From: Zelonia costaricensis
Lineage: Eukaryota; Euglenozoa; Kinetoplastea; Trypanosomatida; Trypanosomatidae
Length of the DNA: 64,000 nucleotides
Assembly: GCA_030849075.1 (NCBI GenBank)
Contig: JASAOO010003514.1
Span: 1 to 64,000 of the forward strand
Direction of reading: 5' to 3'
Positions 50,301-59,400 of this stretch are shown piece by piece (the stretch's first letter is position 1; each line of letters starts with the position of its first letter). The notes beneath the pieces were generated by a model. It searched no databases. It saw only the letters and a list, made by a program, of their open reading frames with translations, and was not told the DNA's origin. The translations under genes were made by a program, and so were the position numbers.

Positions 50301-50411
50301 GACGCCGGCGGCGGTGAGCACGAGGGAGGCGCAGGCATCCTCGTACTCGTGCAGCTTCATGTTGTACACGAGCTCGCTGAGCCCGAGCACGTACTCGAAC
50401 CACGCGTCCAT
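47397..50411 (-). CDS. Divergent SAM-dependent methyltransferase-like protein
   Basis: The 1004-residue product holds the core motifs of a class I (Rossmann) SAM methyltransferase spread over a long distance. Motif I, VVVAVDVGSGNGRLLFEWAR, is near 394-413. A post-I acidic strand, GVGIEIVPSRMRIARKAL, is near 503-520, and a motif-II-like RVLLYEGDAL is near 604-613. The DVGSG/GIEIVPSR pairing recalls the DOT1-like and DREV-type groups, but I cannot place it firmly. The N-terminus (MDAWFEYVLGLSELVYNMKL) is a well-formed helix. Residues 90-390 and 620-850 are Ser/Ala/Gly/His-rich insertions. The C-terminus (from about 890) looks folded again, with VTCVLLLRPMDVLPPSFPLF and a final VWTTTLETTWMNAAPAWVVR. 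The substrate is unknown. The frame upstream opens with a GTG; the first ATG is at 50411. Confidence 0.65.
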   Translation of the reverse strand: MDAWFEYVLGLSELVYNMKLHEYEDACASLVLTAAGVAASAVAAVEAESNKVPYAVCDDGAPALSEASAALAPSGQAGSTGLSPAYSVDASMSNASTPPTSIVAASARSRSDTSASASAKLAGTQHCSLDQGETATSTFSLPACTDRPTATASAAGAAAPTPTAAGGLVSPAETVGALLDAMLIRKPMRAATLRSQPIDDIQSEADVVFRELDDVFLLQPGDAAVATAAAAVTAAASSGRDSPQPSAHPSSAPLTRRGGESADAFPAAPPGSLPVSPPPAGTDTTAAATAERQLLYGELTSVGVRQLQAISMAATCVVHEEHRCSHSRDHHPLHHSHHPHSAIAGNASVSMAGSFGGSATPGFGSTPPVPRNVSAPLLQSLGHPPCHAAGPRSAVVVAVDVGSGNGRLLFEWARLAAAVCRRRPEHGRRRPTEVVGTSTAAAAVAAAAGLPATLTSPHSTISSTTSAGGAHTYAAVARRGNLLAAAAAPLGIACPDTVWRGWLGVGIEIVPSRMRIARKALVPHYLNLKPTLLVPTAGSGLQPAPTHLDPCPPEAIAVSATSASYSASTSLQSGCLSQTTTATASMTGSPVSQGAACRLPQPAARVLLYEGDALAPGVLSNATLCRFPNLGHHGEPLLLRESCTGHEVMLGVTGGTGVGGEGGWGAGGSTFPYAGSASLGASASASAALNNSYLLNSTRPGGHHGRRGQQTPLAMSLASATSNASSLCSTRGGSAKQNYYRLCRVEGGPSLMGREDPHLVMFCCALGFEEAQVRRLCQRLEDILLRRPAQYTEATTPVSTRPGSEDEVAAAENPLQGTQHQGRMRRHSPGHNHHRHNGSSREHHHESRGSPSMSSSDVGNAEDELESHFAVRPSTPTTSDPAIGLATALGGGFASQRHWESVTCVLLLRPMDVLPPSFPLFRYASRVYETQSQPIPPEDTALLLSTGYRSDGTAVPYSTRATPATGCAPGSSVACDLVESDVWTTTLETTWMNAAPAWVVRFHF

Positions 50412-51844
50412 TGCTGAGGTGGACGGCGTGTGAATCGGCGGTGCGTCGAGACAGGGACGTCCCACGAGAGCGCCAACGACGCGCGGCACAAACTCGCACG
50501 CACACCAGTGGCGGAGGGCGCGATCGAGTTTGAAGGGTCACGAGGTGCGGGGCACGTGAAGAGTGGAAGGGGGGGAGTAACGCGAGGGGAAGCGTGGCCT
50601 CAGCGAAGCGACGAAGGGGCCGTGACGGCGGACCCCGCAGGCCAGTACAGCGTGGCAAGTGAGGGGACGAGGGGAAGAGGAACAACAACAAGATGGAGAT
50701 GAGAGGAGAAGAGCGATGGGAAGGAGTACACACACACACACACAGAGAGAGACAAACCCACAGACGAAGGGAAAGGAGAAGAGAGAGCTGAACAGCCGTC
50801 CGCTACAGGTCGAGTTGCGTGGGTGCTGAGTTGAGGGAGGGGGGGGCGGTGAACGGTGGCGAAGCCTCCTCCGCCAGCACCGCAGTGTCGCACACGGAAT
50901 ACCGCACACACACAAGAAAGGCAGAACAGGCACGGGCACGAGCACGCGCAACAGCGCAGAAGCGCGTACAAGAAAATGAAAGAGGGACTGAGAGCGGAGA
51001 GGACCGCAGTCCACACACGCACACACACCTCAGAGGAGGAAAAACAACCGGATGTACACGAGGGAGGGTAAGAGCGTCAACACGAATGCAAGACCTAACA
51101 CAGTAAGAGAATGCGTTCACAAGTACCACACACACACACACACACACACGAAGCGAGAGAGGGGGAGAGAGAGCGACAGAGACTGGGATGATGGAGGCCC
51201 CGATGGCGGCGTGGTGCAGCGGGGCTGCGGGGCACGACACAATCCTCACAACCAAGGGACTACACAAACACCGCCAAAGCACGCCTGCAGTCTGCACGCT
51301 GGGCAGACGGCGCAACCGAGCGACCCAACAAGAGAGGGAGAGACAGGGACGAAGCACGTGCAGAAGGTGATGCGGATACGCGCGCGCACACACTTACAAC
51401 CTGTGCGACCCGCTCGGTGCCACGCAGTATGCAGTGTTTCCAATCTCGGAGCAGATACACACGGGCGCACCACACAAAGCCACACAACCCGTTGGCACCA
51501 CCCAGCAGGAGTGTGACGCGTGCGTGTGCAGTCGCTAAAAGCGGAGAGGAGAACCGAAAGTGCTGATGCGAAGCGGGGGCGAGGGGAGGAGACGGAGGAG
51601 GGGGGGAGAGGAGAGCGAGGTGCACGCGAGAGGAGGCAAGACGGGGAGTGAGGCAGACGTCCGGCGCTGTCGCCAGGTTGATGAGACGCGACGGCGTTGA
51701 GGCGAAGGGGGGCACCGCTACGGCGTCGGTGTGGAGTGGCGGCCTGGGGCAAAAGGGGCGTTGAACGGGGAGCGCTAATGAGGGAGAGGGGGGGGAGATT
51801 GGGAGAGGAGAGGAGAGGAGATGCATCACGCGTGTGCCGATGGA

Positions 51845-51845
<1 letters not shown>

Positions 51846-51881
<36 letters not shown>
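51846..51881. repeat. (CA)n microsatellite
   Basis: An uninterrupted run of about 18 CA units, the longest pure CA tract in the window; it reads as TG/UG in the transcribed sense. Confidence 0.92.
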
Positions 51882-51883
<2 letters not shown>

Positions 51884-52269
51884 GATGGCGAGCACTGAGA
51901 GCGCCAAACACGGTGGGCGGTAATATACGCAGAGAGAGGGGGGGAGGGGGGAGGCGTTGAAGAAGGGACGTCTTGAGCGGTACCGAGAGGGCAAAAAGGG
52001 AGGGGGAACAATATGGGCGGAGGGGGACGAGGGGACGCACAGGCGACGACGGTCAGGGTGTCCACGATTGACGTGGCGCAGGCGTTCCGACGCGTTGTGG
52101 GAGCACACCGACGGTGCGGGGAGGTGCGGCCGCGGGGGTCGAGTGCAGAATCGAAAATGACGTAAAACGGTCTACGAAGCGAAGAAGAGACAGGTGTGCT
52201 TTGGGTCCTGGGTGGCCGCCGTGAACGTGGAGCGGCCCGCAGAGGAACACAAAGAAAAAGCACTACGGC

Positions 52270-52308
52270 GTGTGTGTGTGTGTGTGTGTGTGTGCGTGTG
52301 TGTGTGTC
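52270..52308. repeat. (TG)n microsatellite
   Basis: About 19 TG units with one interrupting C. Together with 51846-51881 it forms two oppositely phased dinucleotide runs (CA then TG on the plus strand) about 390 bases apart, which could pair in RNA or single-stranded DNA. Confidence 0.9.
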
Positions 52309-52978
52309 ATGCAGTGCGTGAAGGTGGGTGGTGAGGAAGGTGGGTTGGAAGACGAAGCAGTGGAGGACTAGAGCGAGAGGCGGTGCATGCGGGACATCGG
52401 TGCGCGCGGACAACAGGGGAGGCCGGCGAGACGCGCCACCTGAAGGGGCACACGCGCGCCTGCGATCCGCCCGGTGTAGCGACTCGTCCCCCCTCCCCCG
52501 TCACAGCAGAAGTCGATGTGTTTCTAATTCCTCTTGCACCGCCCGTGGGCCGCAGCGTGTTGTGCTTTCGTGCTTGTCTCGTGGGTGGGAGTGAGGTAAA
52601 GACGTGGAGCAGACGGTTGCGGTCATCACCGTCGCGGTGGAGCAGCCGCACAGCAGAGAAGCCATGGGAAAGGACCAAGAAAAGAAAACAGCGAGAGCAA
52701 CAGGAGGAGCCGACACGGGCTAGCCACCGCCACGCCGCTCAAGGGTCACGAAGCTGCAGCACAAAGGACAGAGGCGCGAGGAAGGCCCACAACCGCGGAC
52801 CGACGCCAGGCACTTCGGCGGCCAGCGACGAGCGGTAGAGCGATGCCGCGAAGGGAGAAGACACGGATCGGGGGAGGCCAGGACAGGCCAGGTCACAGAG
52901 AAGCGCCCCTTCGCCTTCTGCCACGCGGCACCGCACCGGCGCAGCACGGACGGGGATGCGGTCTGGCGCACACACGCG

Positions 52979-55483
52979 TCACGACTTGGGACCCCCAGGG
53001 TACCGGCAGCGCTCCCAGAAGAGCCGACACCGCTCCGTCGTACCATTCAGCGGACGCGGTGCCCGCGCACCGGCGGGGCCGTGCCGAGAGCGCTGGCGCG
53101 GCGCACGCTCCCCACCGGCGTGGCCGACGGAGGTGGGCATCGGTGCGGTCACAGCTCTGGCAGGGAAAGCGAACGCGGCGCCCTGAAGCGACCGGATCTC
53201 CGGTGGGGCAGGCTGGTAGAGCGGCTGCGGCATCGACACGGCGAGCACGGAGGAGGAGGATGCGTGTACCGGTGGGTCGGGGTACGCGCTGCCTGCCAGC
53301 CACGGCACCGCAGGGGGAGGCAGCGCGTCCTGCACGGCAAAGGCGTACCCGAGCCCGTCTCGCTCGTCAGCCGCCCCTCTCCCATCACCCAGCGACACCC
53401 ATGGACAGGGTGGAGGCGGCATGCTCACCAACATCGACTCGGGAGCGGCCTCGCTCAGTGCACCCCACGAAGATGGCGGCGCGTCACTGTGCTGCCACCC
53501 CACTTGTGTGCTCGCATTCGTGTGCCACTCGCCCCACCCCGTCCCTGCACTGTCTGCGGAGTGGTCGTTGACGGCACCAACGAGGCCCGGCATGAGAGGG
53601 GTGTCGGCACGCACCCCGCTGCCACCGAACACGCTGTGCAGCCCACTCATCTCCGTGCACGGAAAGGTGGGCGGCTGCCACGACGCACATGACAGCAGCG
53701 GAGGGGGAGGACTGCGAGATGAGAAGAGCGGCCCCGGTGCAGGGCCGAGGCTACCGCCCGGCCAGAGCGGCCCACCCGCATCCACCCCGCCGTTCGCCAC
53801 AGCGACGGAGGCGCCCCACGCGGCGCTGGGGTTTCCTGTCTCACCAAGCGCCACGCAATCGGGTCCGGCAGCCGCGTGAAAGACTTCAGTGGTCGATTCA
53901 GCCCACGGCTCCGCATGGGGAGGGCGGCCGCCGGCCCCCCGCATCGCCCCGGCATACTCCTCCTGCGCCGCACAATGGGCGTGGCCCGGGGGGCACTCTT
54001 GCCAGCTCAACGGCCGGTCCTCGAAAACCGAAGCAACGCGAGCCGGGGGCTCGACACGCCCCGGGACCGCAGCACCGCGCACCGCCATGCCACCGCGATT
54101 GCAGTCATCGCCACCCACGCCGGCGCTGTAGGGCTGCCACGGCGAGACCCACATAGGCCGGTCTTGCTCCGCATAGCCTTGTTCGAGAGCGTGCGCCACC
54201 GCATCCAGCGGCGCCGCTGTCTCTGCTGCGCGGACGCGGGATTGAAGCTCTCCTGCGCCTGGCTGGCAAGTGTCGAACCGCGCGCAGGTGTCGTGTGCCA
54301 CGAGGGAAGCTCGAGGCACGTCGCCGTGCATCGGCTGCGCAGGCTCCGCTGGAACGGCGGCGGCGGCGGTGGCAGGCAATGCCGGAGCGCGGCGCAGTGG
54401 CAGCTGCACGGACACGCAGTCCACGGACTGGACTGGTGCAGGGTGCCGCCGCCGATGATGTGGCCCCCGCGTAGGCGTGCCTCGCGAGTCGGGCACACCG
54501 GCGGAGGTGCTCGATGACGCCGCTGGTGCACGCCGCGCTGCATGGCACTCTCCTGCAGGGCAGCCTCGACGCTCGAGTAGCTGCTGCTGGTGCAGCCGCC
54601 GTATTTTCGCGTACGTGTCCGCCTCCCCCTCATCCAAGTCGTCCGCGTCACTGCTCGGTGTCCAGACACCGCCACGCAGCTGCTTCGAATGGCGTGCTGG
54701 AGGAGCATCCCGGCGGGCGTGCTTGCGAGCCTGCCGCTGCTGTGCAGCCTCAACAAGCCGCTCCGCCTGCACCGTCGAAGACGACGGCGACGAGGACGCC
54801 AGGGGCGCGGCGTGGTGCACGTGGCGAGCGTCCTGCCGCATCCACGTCATCGGCGGCCGCCTCGACTGCCGTGGCAGGTGGCCCGACAGCACGGACATGG
54901 AGGTGGTCGCCGTGGTCGTTGCTGTCGACTCGGTGACCGCCTCGGCACGTCGAAGAGGCGCCGCGTCACGCGGTGGGGTCGGCAGCGGCGAAGAGGGCGG
55001 CGACGGCGATGATGGCGTGAGCGGGTGATCCGGGGGTATGCTGGGCCGCTCCGGTGGCGGTCTGGAGAGCGCACGGGCGGCACACTCTTCTCTGCTGAAG
55101 CTGTCTTGGGACGACACGGTCGTGAGCGAAGCATAAGAAGCCGCGCGGCGGAGTGCAGCGGGTGACCCTGGCGCCTCTGCAAGAGCGACGGCTGCGCTCG
55201 CCGACGCATTCGGTGCCGCTCCTGACGTGCAGCTGTGAGGGGCTCTTGAAGAGGCATCTGGGCCTGTACTCGCGTCCGCAACAGCTGCCACGCTCCCGGT
55301 GTTTCCTGGAGCAGCACCGACGGCGGCGGAGGTGCGCGGCTGCGTCTTCATGATTGCCGCGGGCTGCGCGGCGGGGGCGCGGCGTGCGAGGAGGAGCCGT
55401 GTTGGCACGCTGCCGCCCGTGTAGCCGTGCTGCCGCGATGCCCGGTCAGCTCTTGCCTTGGTGCCCGCCGTCCACCGTAGCAT
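52979..55483 (-). CDS. Disordered hypothetical protein
   Basis: The 834-residue frame has no domain I recognise. It is rich in Ala, Pro, Ser, Arg and Gln, suggesting disorder. The most structured-looking parts are a charged helix (DDLDEGEADTYAKIRRLHQQ, about residues 280-300) and the basic C-terminal end (TERCRLFWERCRYPGGPKS), a Cys/Trp/aromatic cluster unusual for the rest of the protein. It has GC3-rich codons and a single long frame in a cluster where every other gene uses this strand, which supports a real gene. Two starts are possible: the ATG at 55483, directly after a CA microsatellite and CAG, or the ATG at 55351 (MKTQPRTSAAV), preceded by a C-rich tract and GCAG. The 44 residues between them show no clear constraint. 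Confidence 0.6.
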   Translation of the reverse strand: MLRWTAGTKARADRASRQHGYTGGSVPTRLLLARRAPAAQPAAIMKTQPRTSAAVGAAPGNTGSVAAVADASTGPDASSRAPHSCTSGAAPNASASAAVALAEAPGSPAALRRAASYASLTTVSSQDSFSREECAARALSRPPPERPSIPPDHPLTPSSPSPPSSPLPTPPRDAAPLRRAEAVTESTATTTATTSMSVLSGHLPRQSRRPPMTWMRQDARHVHHAAPLASSSPSSSTVQAERLVEAAQQRQARKHARRDAPPARHSKQLRGGVWTPSSDADDLDEGEADTYAKIRRLHQQQLLERRGCPAGECHAARRAPAASSSTSAGVPDSRGTPTRGPHHRRRHPAPVQSVDCVSVQLPLRRAPALPATAAAAVPAEPAQPMHGDVPRASLVAHDTCARFDTCQPGAGELQSRVRAAETAAPLDAVAHALEQGYAEQDRPMWVSPWQPYSAGVGGDDCNRGGMAVRGAAVPGRVEPPARVASVFEDRPLSWQECPPGHAHCAAQEEYAGAMRGAGGRPPHAEPWAESTTEVFHAAAGPDCVALGETGNPSAAWGASVAVANGGVDAGGPLWPGGSLGPAPGPLFSSRSPPPPLLSCASWQPPTFPCTEMSGLHSVFGGSGVRADTPLMPGLVGAVNDHSADSAGTGWGEWHTNASTQVGWQHSDAPPSSWGALSEAAPESMLVSMPPPPCPWVSLGDGRGAADERDGLGYAFAVQDALPPPAVPWLAGSAYPDPPVHASSSSVLAVSMPQPLYQPAPPEIRSLQGAAFAFPARAVTAPMPTSVGHAGGERAPRQRSRHGPAGARAPRPLNGTTERCRLFWERCRYPGGPKS

Positions 55484-55491
55484 CTGTGTGC

Positions 55492-55526
<35 letters not shown>

Positions 55527-56493
55527 TGTCTTCCTCTTCCTGTTGTTTACCAGGTCCGTAGAGGGAGGAGGCGTGCGTGTGGGCCGTCATGGACACAAGG
55601 CAGACCCCACGCGCAGAGACGCCGAGTCCGCCACGCACACCTCCGCGCGGAAAGGAGATAAGGTGAGGGAAGCAGTGAGTAGAGAAGACAAAGCTGGAAG
55701 TCCAGGAGAGCACCCGTGCATCACTTGCTTTCTGGTAGTCTCGAGTGCGGGCGCCATGCGGCGGCACTGGCTCAGAGGGAGGCGGGCAACAACGTTCAGC
55801 AAACACACATATACACATACACACCCATTGGCAACGACCACGCCCGTCGCCTGTCTGAAGAAGCGCGCGCCGCGATGCCCACGTGTGTGTGCCCGTGTAC
55901 TCTACAGAGTGGAGCAGCGCATCGGTGTGGCGCCACCTCACACACAACAACGGCCCTCCAGCCGACAGCACGTTTAGAACTCCCGTCGGCCTCGTGCGAC
56001 GGCGTTCCCGTGCGTGTTGATGTTCAGAGAGTTGCATTGCTCGGCAGCTCCATAGCGCTCCGGCACAGAATAAATCGAGACGGAGAGACGACGAACACAC
56101 GCACGTGTGCATGGACGGACGGGGGTGCCTGGCACTCCGCCACGCCACACCACACCACAACACACCCCCCAAAGCTGACGCGGAGCCTCAACCTGATCGA
56201 GACCACGCTGATAAGCACCGTGCAAGTAGGAGGACAAAAAAGATTTGTGGGCGGGGCAAGAAGAATGGAAGCACTGAGGGGGGCAGGAGGGGGCGACAAC
56301 GCGGTAAACCCTGATGAGCGACTGCAGCAAGCGGTGTGTGTGTGGGGGAGGGGGGGTTGAGATACCCTTCAACAATAAAGGCAGAGGCGCCCACTGTTGC
56401 AGGGCGGCATGAAAGCGCAGCGTAGCCACCCGCCCGCCCCCCCCTTTCCCCACCACCACCACCACCCGTGCCCTGCCGCTCTGGCTTGCGCCA
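55484..56493. other. Intergenic region
   Basis: About 1 kb between the DUF789-like gene and the orphan gene. It holds a TG microsatellite at 55496-55524 next to the orphan's upstream ATG, and a CCACCACCACCACC-type run near 56449-56466 just beyond the DUF789-like stop. No coding frame is supported. Confidence 0.55.
55496..55524. repeat. (TG)n microsatellite next to a start codon
   Basis: About 14 TG units (CA in the transcript) lying 12-40 bases upstream of the ATG at 55483. If that start is used, the repeat is in the leader or immediately before the splice acceptor. Confidence 0.9.
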
Positions 56494-59400
56494 TCACACG
56501 CTGCAGTAGGTGTTCGCGAGGGCCGTGAGGGAGGTGTCGTACTGCGCCCACTGGTAGTAGTCGAGCAGACCGGCGATGACGCGAGCAACGGGGCCGCACA
56601 GGGCACTGCTCGTGCCACCGGCCACCGCCGCACTCGGGCCGTGCGGCTGCCGGCCGCGTGCCTTGCTTTCCTCGGCGCCGTCGCCGCCAGCGACATCCGC
56701 AGCATCAGCCCCGGCCGCGGCGCTCTCCTCCATTGCCGCATCCAGGTTTGCCGCCTCCCGCACCGTGCGGTACTGCCGGGCGGCCTCGGTCATGAGGGCC
56801 ACCCCTCGCATCACGTACGCCGACCACGGGTTGGACAGGGCATGGCCCCCAGTGGTCTCGGGTGGGCTCTGCCGCTGCTGTTGCTGCTGCTGTTGTTGGG
56901 CAGCCGCCATCGTCTCCTCCACCATGGCGGTGAGGGGGTTGCTGAGGGGGGATGGAGAGGCACCGGCAACACCACCGCCCTCGCCCTCTTCACTGTCCCG
57001 CCGCGACTGGGGCGGTGCGAGAGCGCGCGAAACGGCGGCTGAGGTGGGCGGCTTGCGCTCCCACTCGTTGTACGCGTCCCAGCACATGAGCTGCAGCGCC
57101 GTCACCACCAGAAACAGCGGGGCATAGAAGGCGTAGGAGCCGCCGTGGTCGCCGATGCCGCCCGCCGACCCGCCACCACCACCGCCCATGCCATTGGCTG
57201 CCCCGGACCCGTCGCCGCCGACCCCGCCGCCGTGGTGATGGTGCTGCGGATGCTGCTGCATCGCGGCCGTGTCCGCCATGCCCGGGTCGTACAAGGGCTT
57301 GTACCAGACCTCGGACCGGCACCGGTTCGGGATGAGCCCGACAAGCGGGACGCGCACGTATGACGTCGGCGTGGCCTGCCCCGCCGGCTGCGTCGCGGCT
57401 GTCGTCGTGGCCGGCGTGGCGTAGGCGCCGTTCACCGCCCCGGCGAGGGCCGCCGCACTGGCGGCGCCGCCGCTGCCGCCACTCACGTGGCCCAGTGCAA
57501 ACACGTCTCGCAGACGCAGCCGCTGGTCGCCGTTGGCGCTGAGGGCGAGGCTGCCGGCCGTCCGGTTCGACGCGCCGCCCGTCTGCCCGTCCTCCCACGA
57601 GCTGCGAGCGCGGCTGGCCGACGTGCGGGACGACCGCACCATGTCCACCCCCTCCTCGACCTCCCCCTCCTCGTCCTCGTCGCCCGCGCAGAGGGCAGTC
57701 ATGAGGTGCGACATAGGCGGCTGCGAGACCCACCGCGCGACGTGGTAGTGCCGCTGCAGACTCCACAAGTCAAACGCCAGCGCCGCGCGGTCGCCGCGGA
57801 AGACGGGGCTGAGCCACGAGCTGTTCATTGCAGCGCCCTCGCTCTTGTCCGCGAAGGGCACGAACAGGTGGCGCGGTGGGCGCAGGAGGTAGTAGGCGAG
57901 GAAGGTGCCGCAGCTGTGCTTGGCGGAGTGGCCGCCGCAGAAGACGGGCTGCCACATGAGGGCCACCCACGACTGGTGGTCCACGTCCGCGGTCGTCGCG
58001 CTCAGCAGCTCCGCGTAGCTCTCATCGCGCCGGGCCAGCTCCAGAATCTGCTCCATGATGATGTTCCGGTTGTTCGGCCGATCCCCTGCACTCCAGGTCA
58101 GCACACCATCCTCCTCGGCGTACGACGCATGCGGTGCCGCGCCGCTGTTGCCGCTGTCCGTGTCTCTGGTGTTGTCTTTACCCGCAGCGGCCGCGGCTGC
58201 CGCCTCCTCGCGGCGGCGCTGACGCCGCACCTCACGCAGGGCGCCGAGCCGCTTGTGCGCCGGCGAGGCGGGGTGGAAGCGAATGCGGAAGCCACTCAGC
58301 AGCGGCGTGTACACGAGCTCGTCCTCGGCCGGTCGCATCGGGGCCGGATAAATGGGCTCAGCGAGGTTCACGACGCACCCGAACGGGTTGTCGAAGCTTT
58401 GCCAGATCGACTTCAGCGTCAGCACCGGCTCGCAGTAGTACGGGCCGGTGAAGTCCCAGTAGTGCGTCCGGTCCGCCTCCGCCGGCGAGGGGGCGGGCGG
58501 CCTGGCAGCCTCCCCCTCCTCTGCGGCGACGGTGGTGGACGGCGTGTCGTCCAGCGCGCCGCATGCGCGGCCGCTGCGGCTGCCGTAGCCGGAGCCGTGC
58601 GGGCTGCCCTGGCCACCGCCGCCGGCGGTCTTGCCCCCACTGCCGTTGTCCACCGCCGCCACGCCGGGGGAGGCGGACACAAGACGATCACCGGCGCCGC
58701 TGCGCCGGCTCACGAGCTGGCAGTGCGCCTCGTCACAGGGGAAGGCGAGGTCCCGGGCGACGGGCACCTGTGGTGACAGCGCGTCCACGAGGCAGGCGAT
58801 GTTGCCGAACGCCGCCGCGCTGAAGGTGATGCCGGTGTGGAACTCCTCGAGTAGCACCTCCTGCCCCACGTGGTGTTCGTAGATGTACGGCGACCGCGTC
58901 ACCGGCATCGCGTAGCGCCCACCCGACTGAGAATTATTCTGGCTGTTGCCACCGTGGTAGCCGCCGTTTGGGTTGCCGGCGTTGCCGTGCGCGCTGTGCC
59001 GCTGTTGCGATGGCGACTTGGCGTGCACGTTGCCGCCACTGAAGCTCATGTTGTTCAGCCCGGCAACGCCGCCACCGCCACCGCCACCGCCCATGCTGCC
59101 GTGCTGGCTGCCGCCGCGCGGACTTGTCGGGACGCGCCCCACGCCGCCGTTATTCCCTGTGCGCTGCTGCTGATGCTGCTGTGTGGGGGAGGTGAAAGGC
59201 GGTGGGACGGCAGAGCCGGGCCGCACCGCGGCGCCGACCGAGTGCGGCAGGCTGCCTTGGCTCGGCGTCTTCGGGAAGCCGGTGCCGTACGCGATGGTGG
59301 CGGGCGAGGAGGTGTGTGAGGCAGCCCCGCCGGGCCCGGCGAAGGGGCCGCTGCCGCCGCCGTGCCCTGGCGCCGGGTGCTGGCGGTACGTGGGGCTGCT

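Larger units (their letters stand above)
50412..52978. other. Long intergenic region
   Basis: About 2.6 kb between the disordered orphan gene and the methyltransferase-like gene. It contains CA runs at 51127-51149 and 51846-51881, a TG run at 52270-52308 and purine-rich stretches near 50560-50580, 51580-51620 and 51780-51820. An AG at 50414-50415, two bases before the methyltransferase ATG, could be its acceptor, but the tract before it is weak. No gene is supported. Confidence 0.55.

Noticed and set aside
47397..50489. Longer version of the methyltransferase-like protein beginning at 50489
   Set aside because: The codon there is GTG and not ATG; the conserved-looking N-terminus begins at the ATG at 50411.
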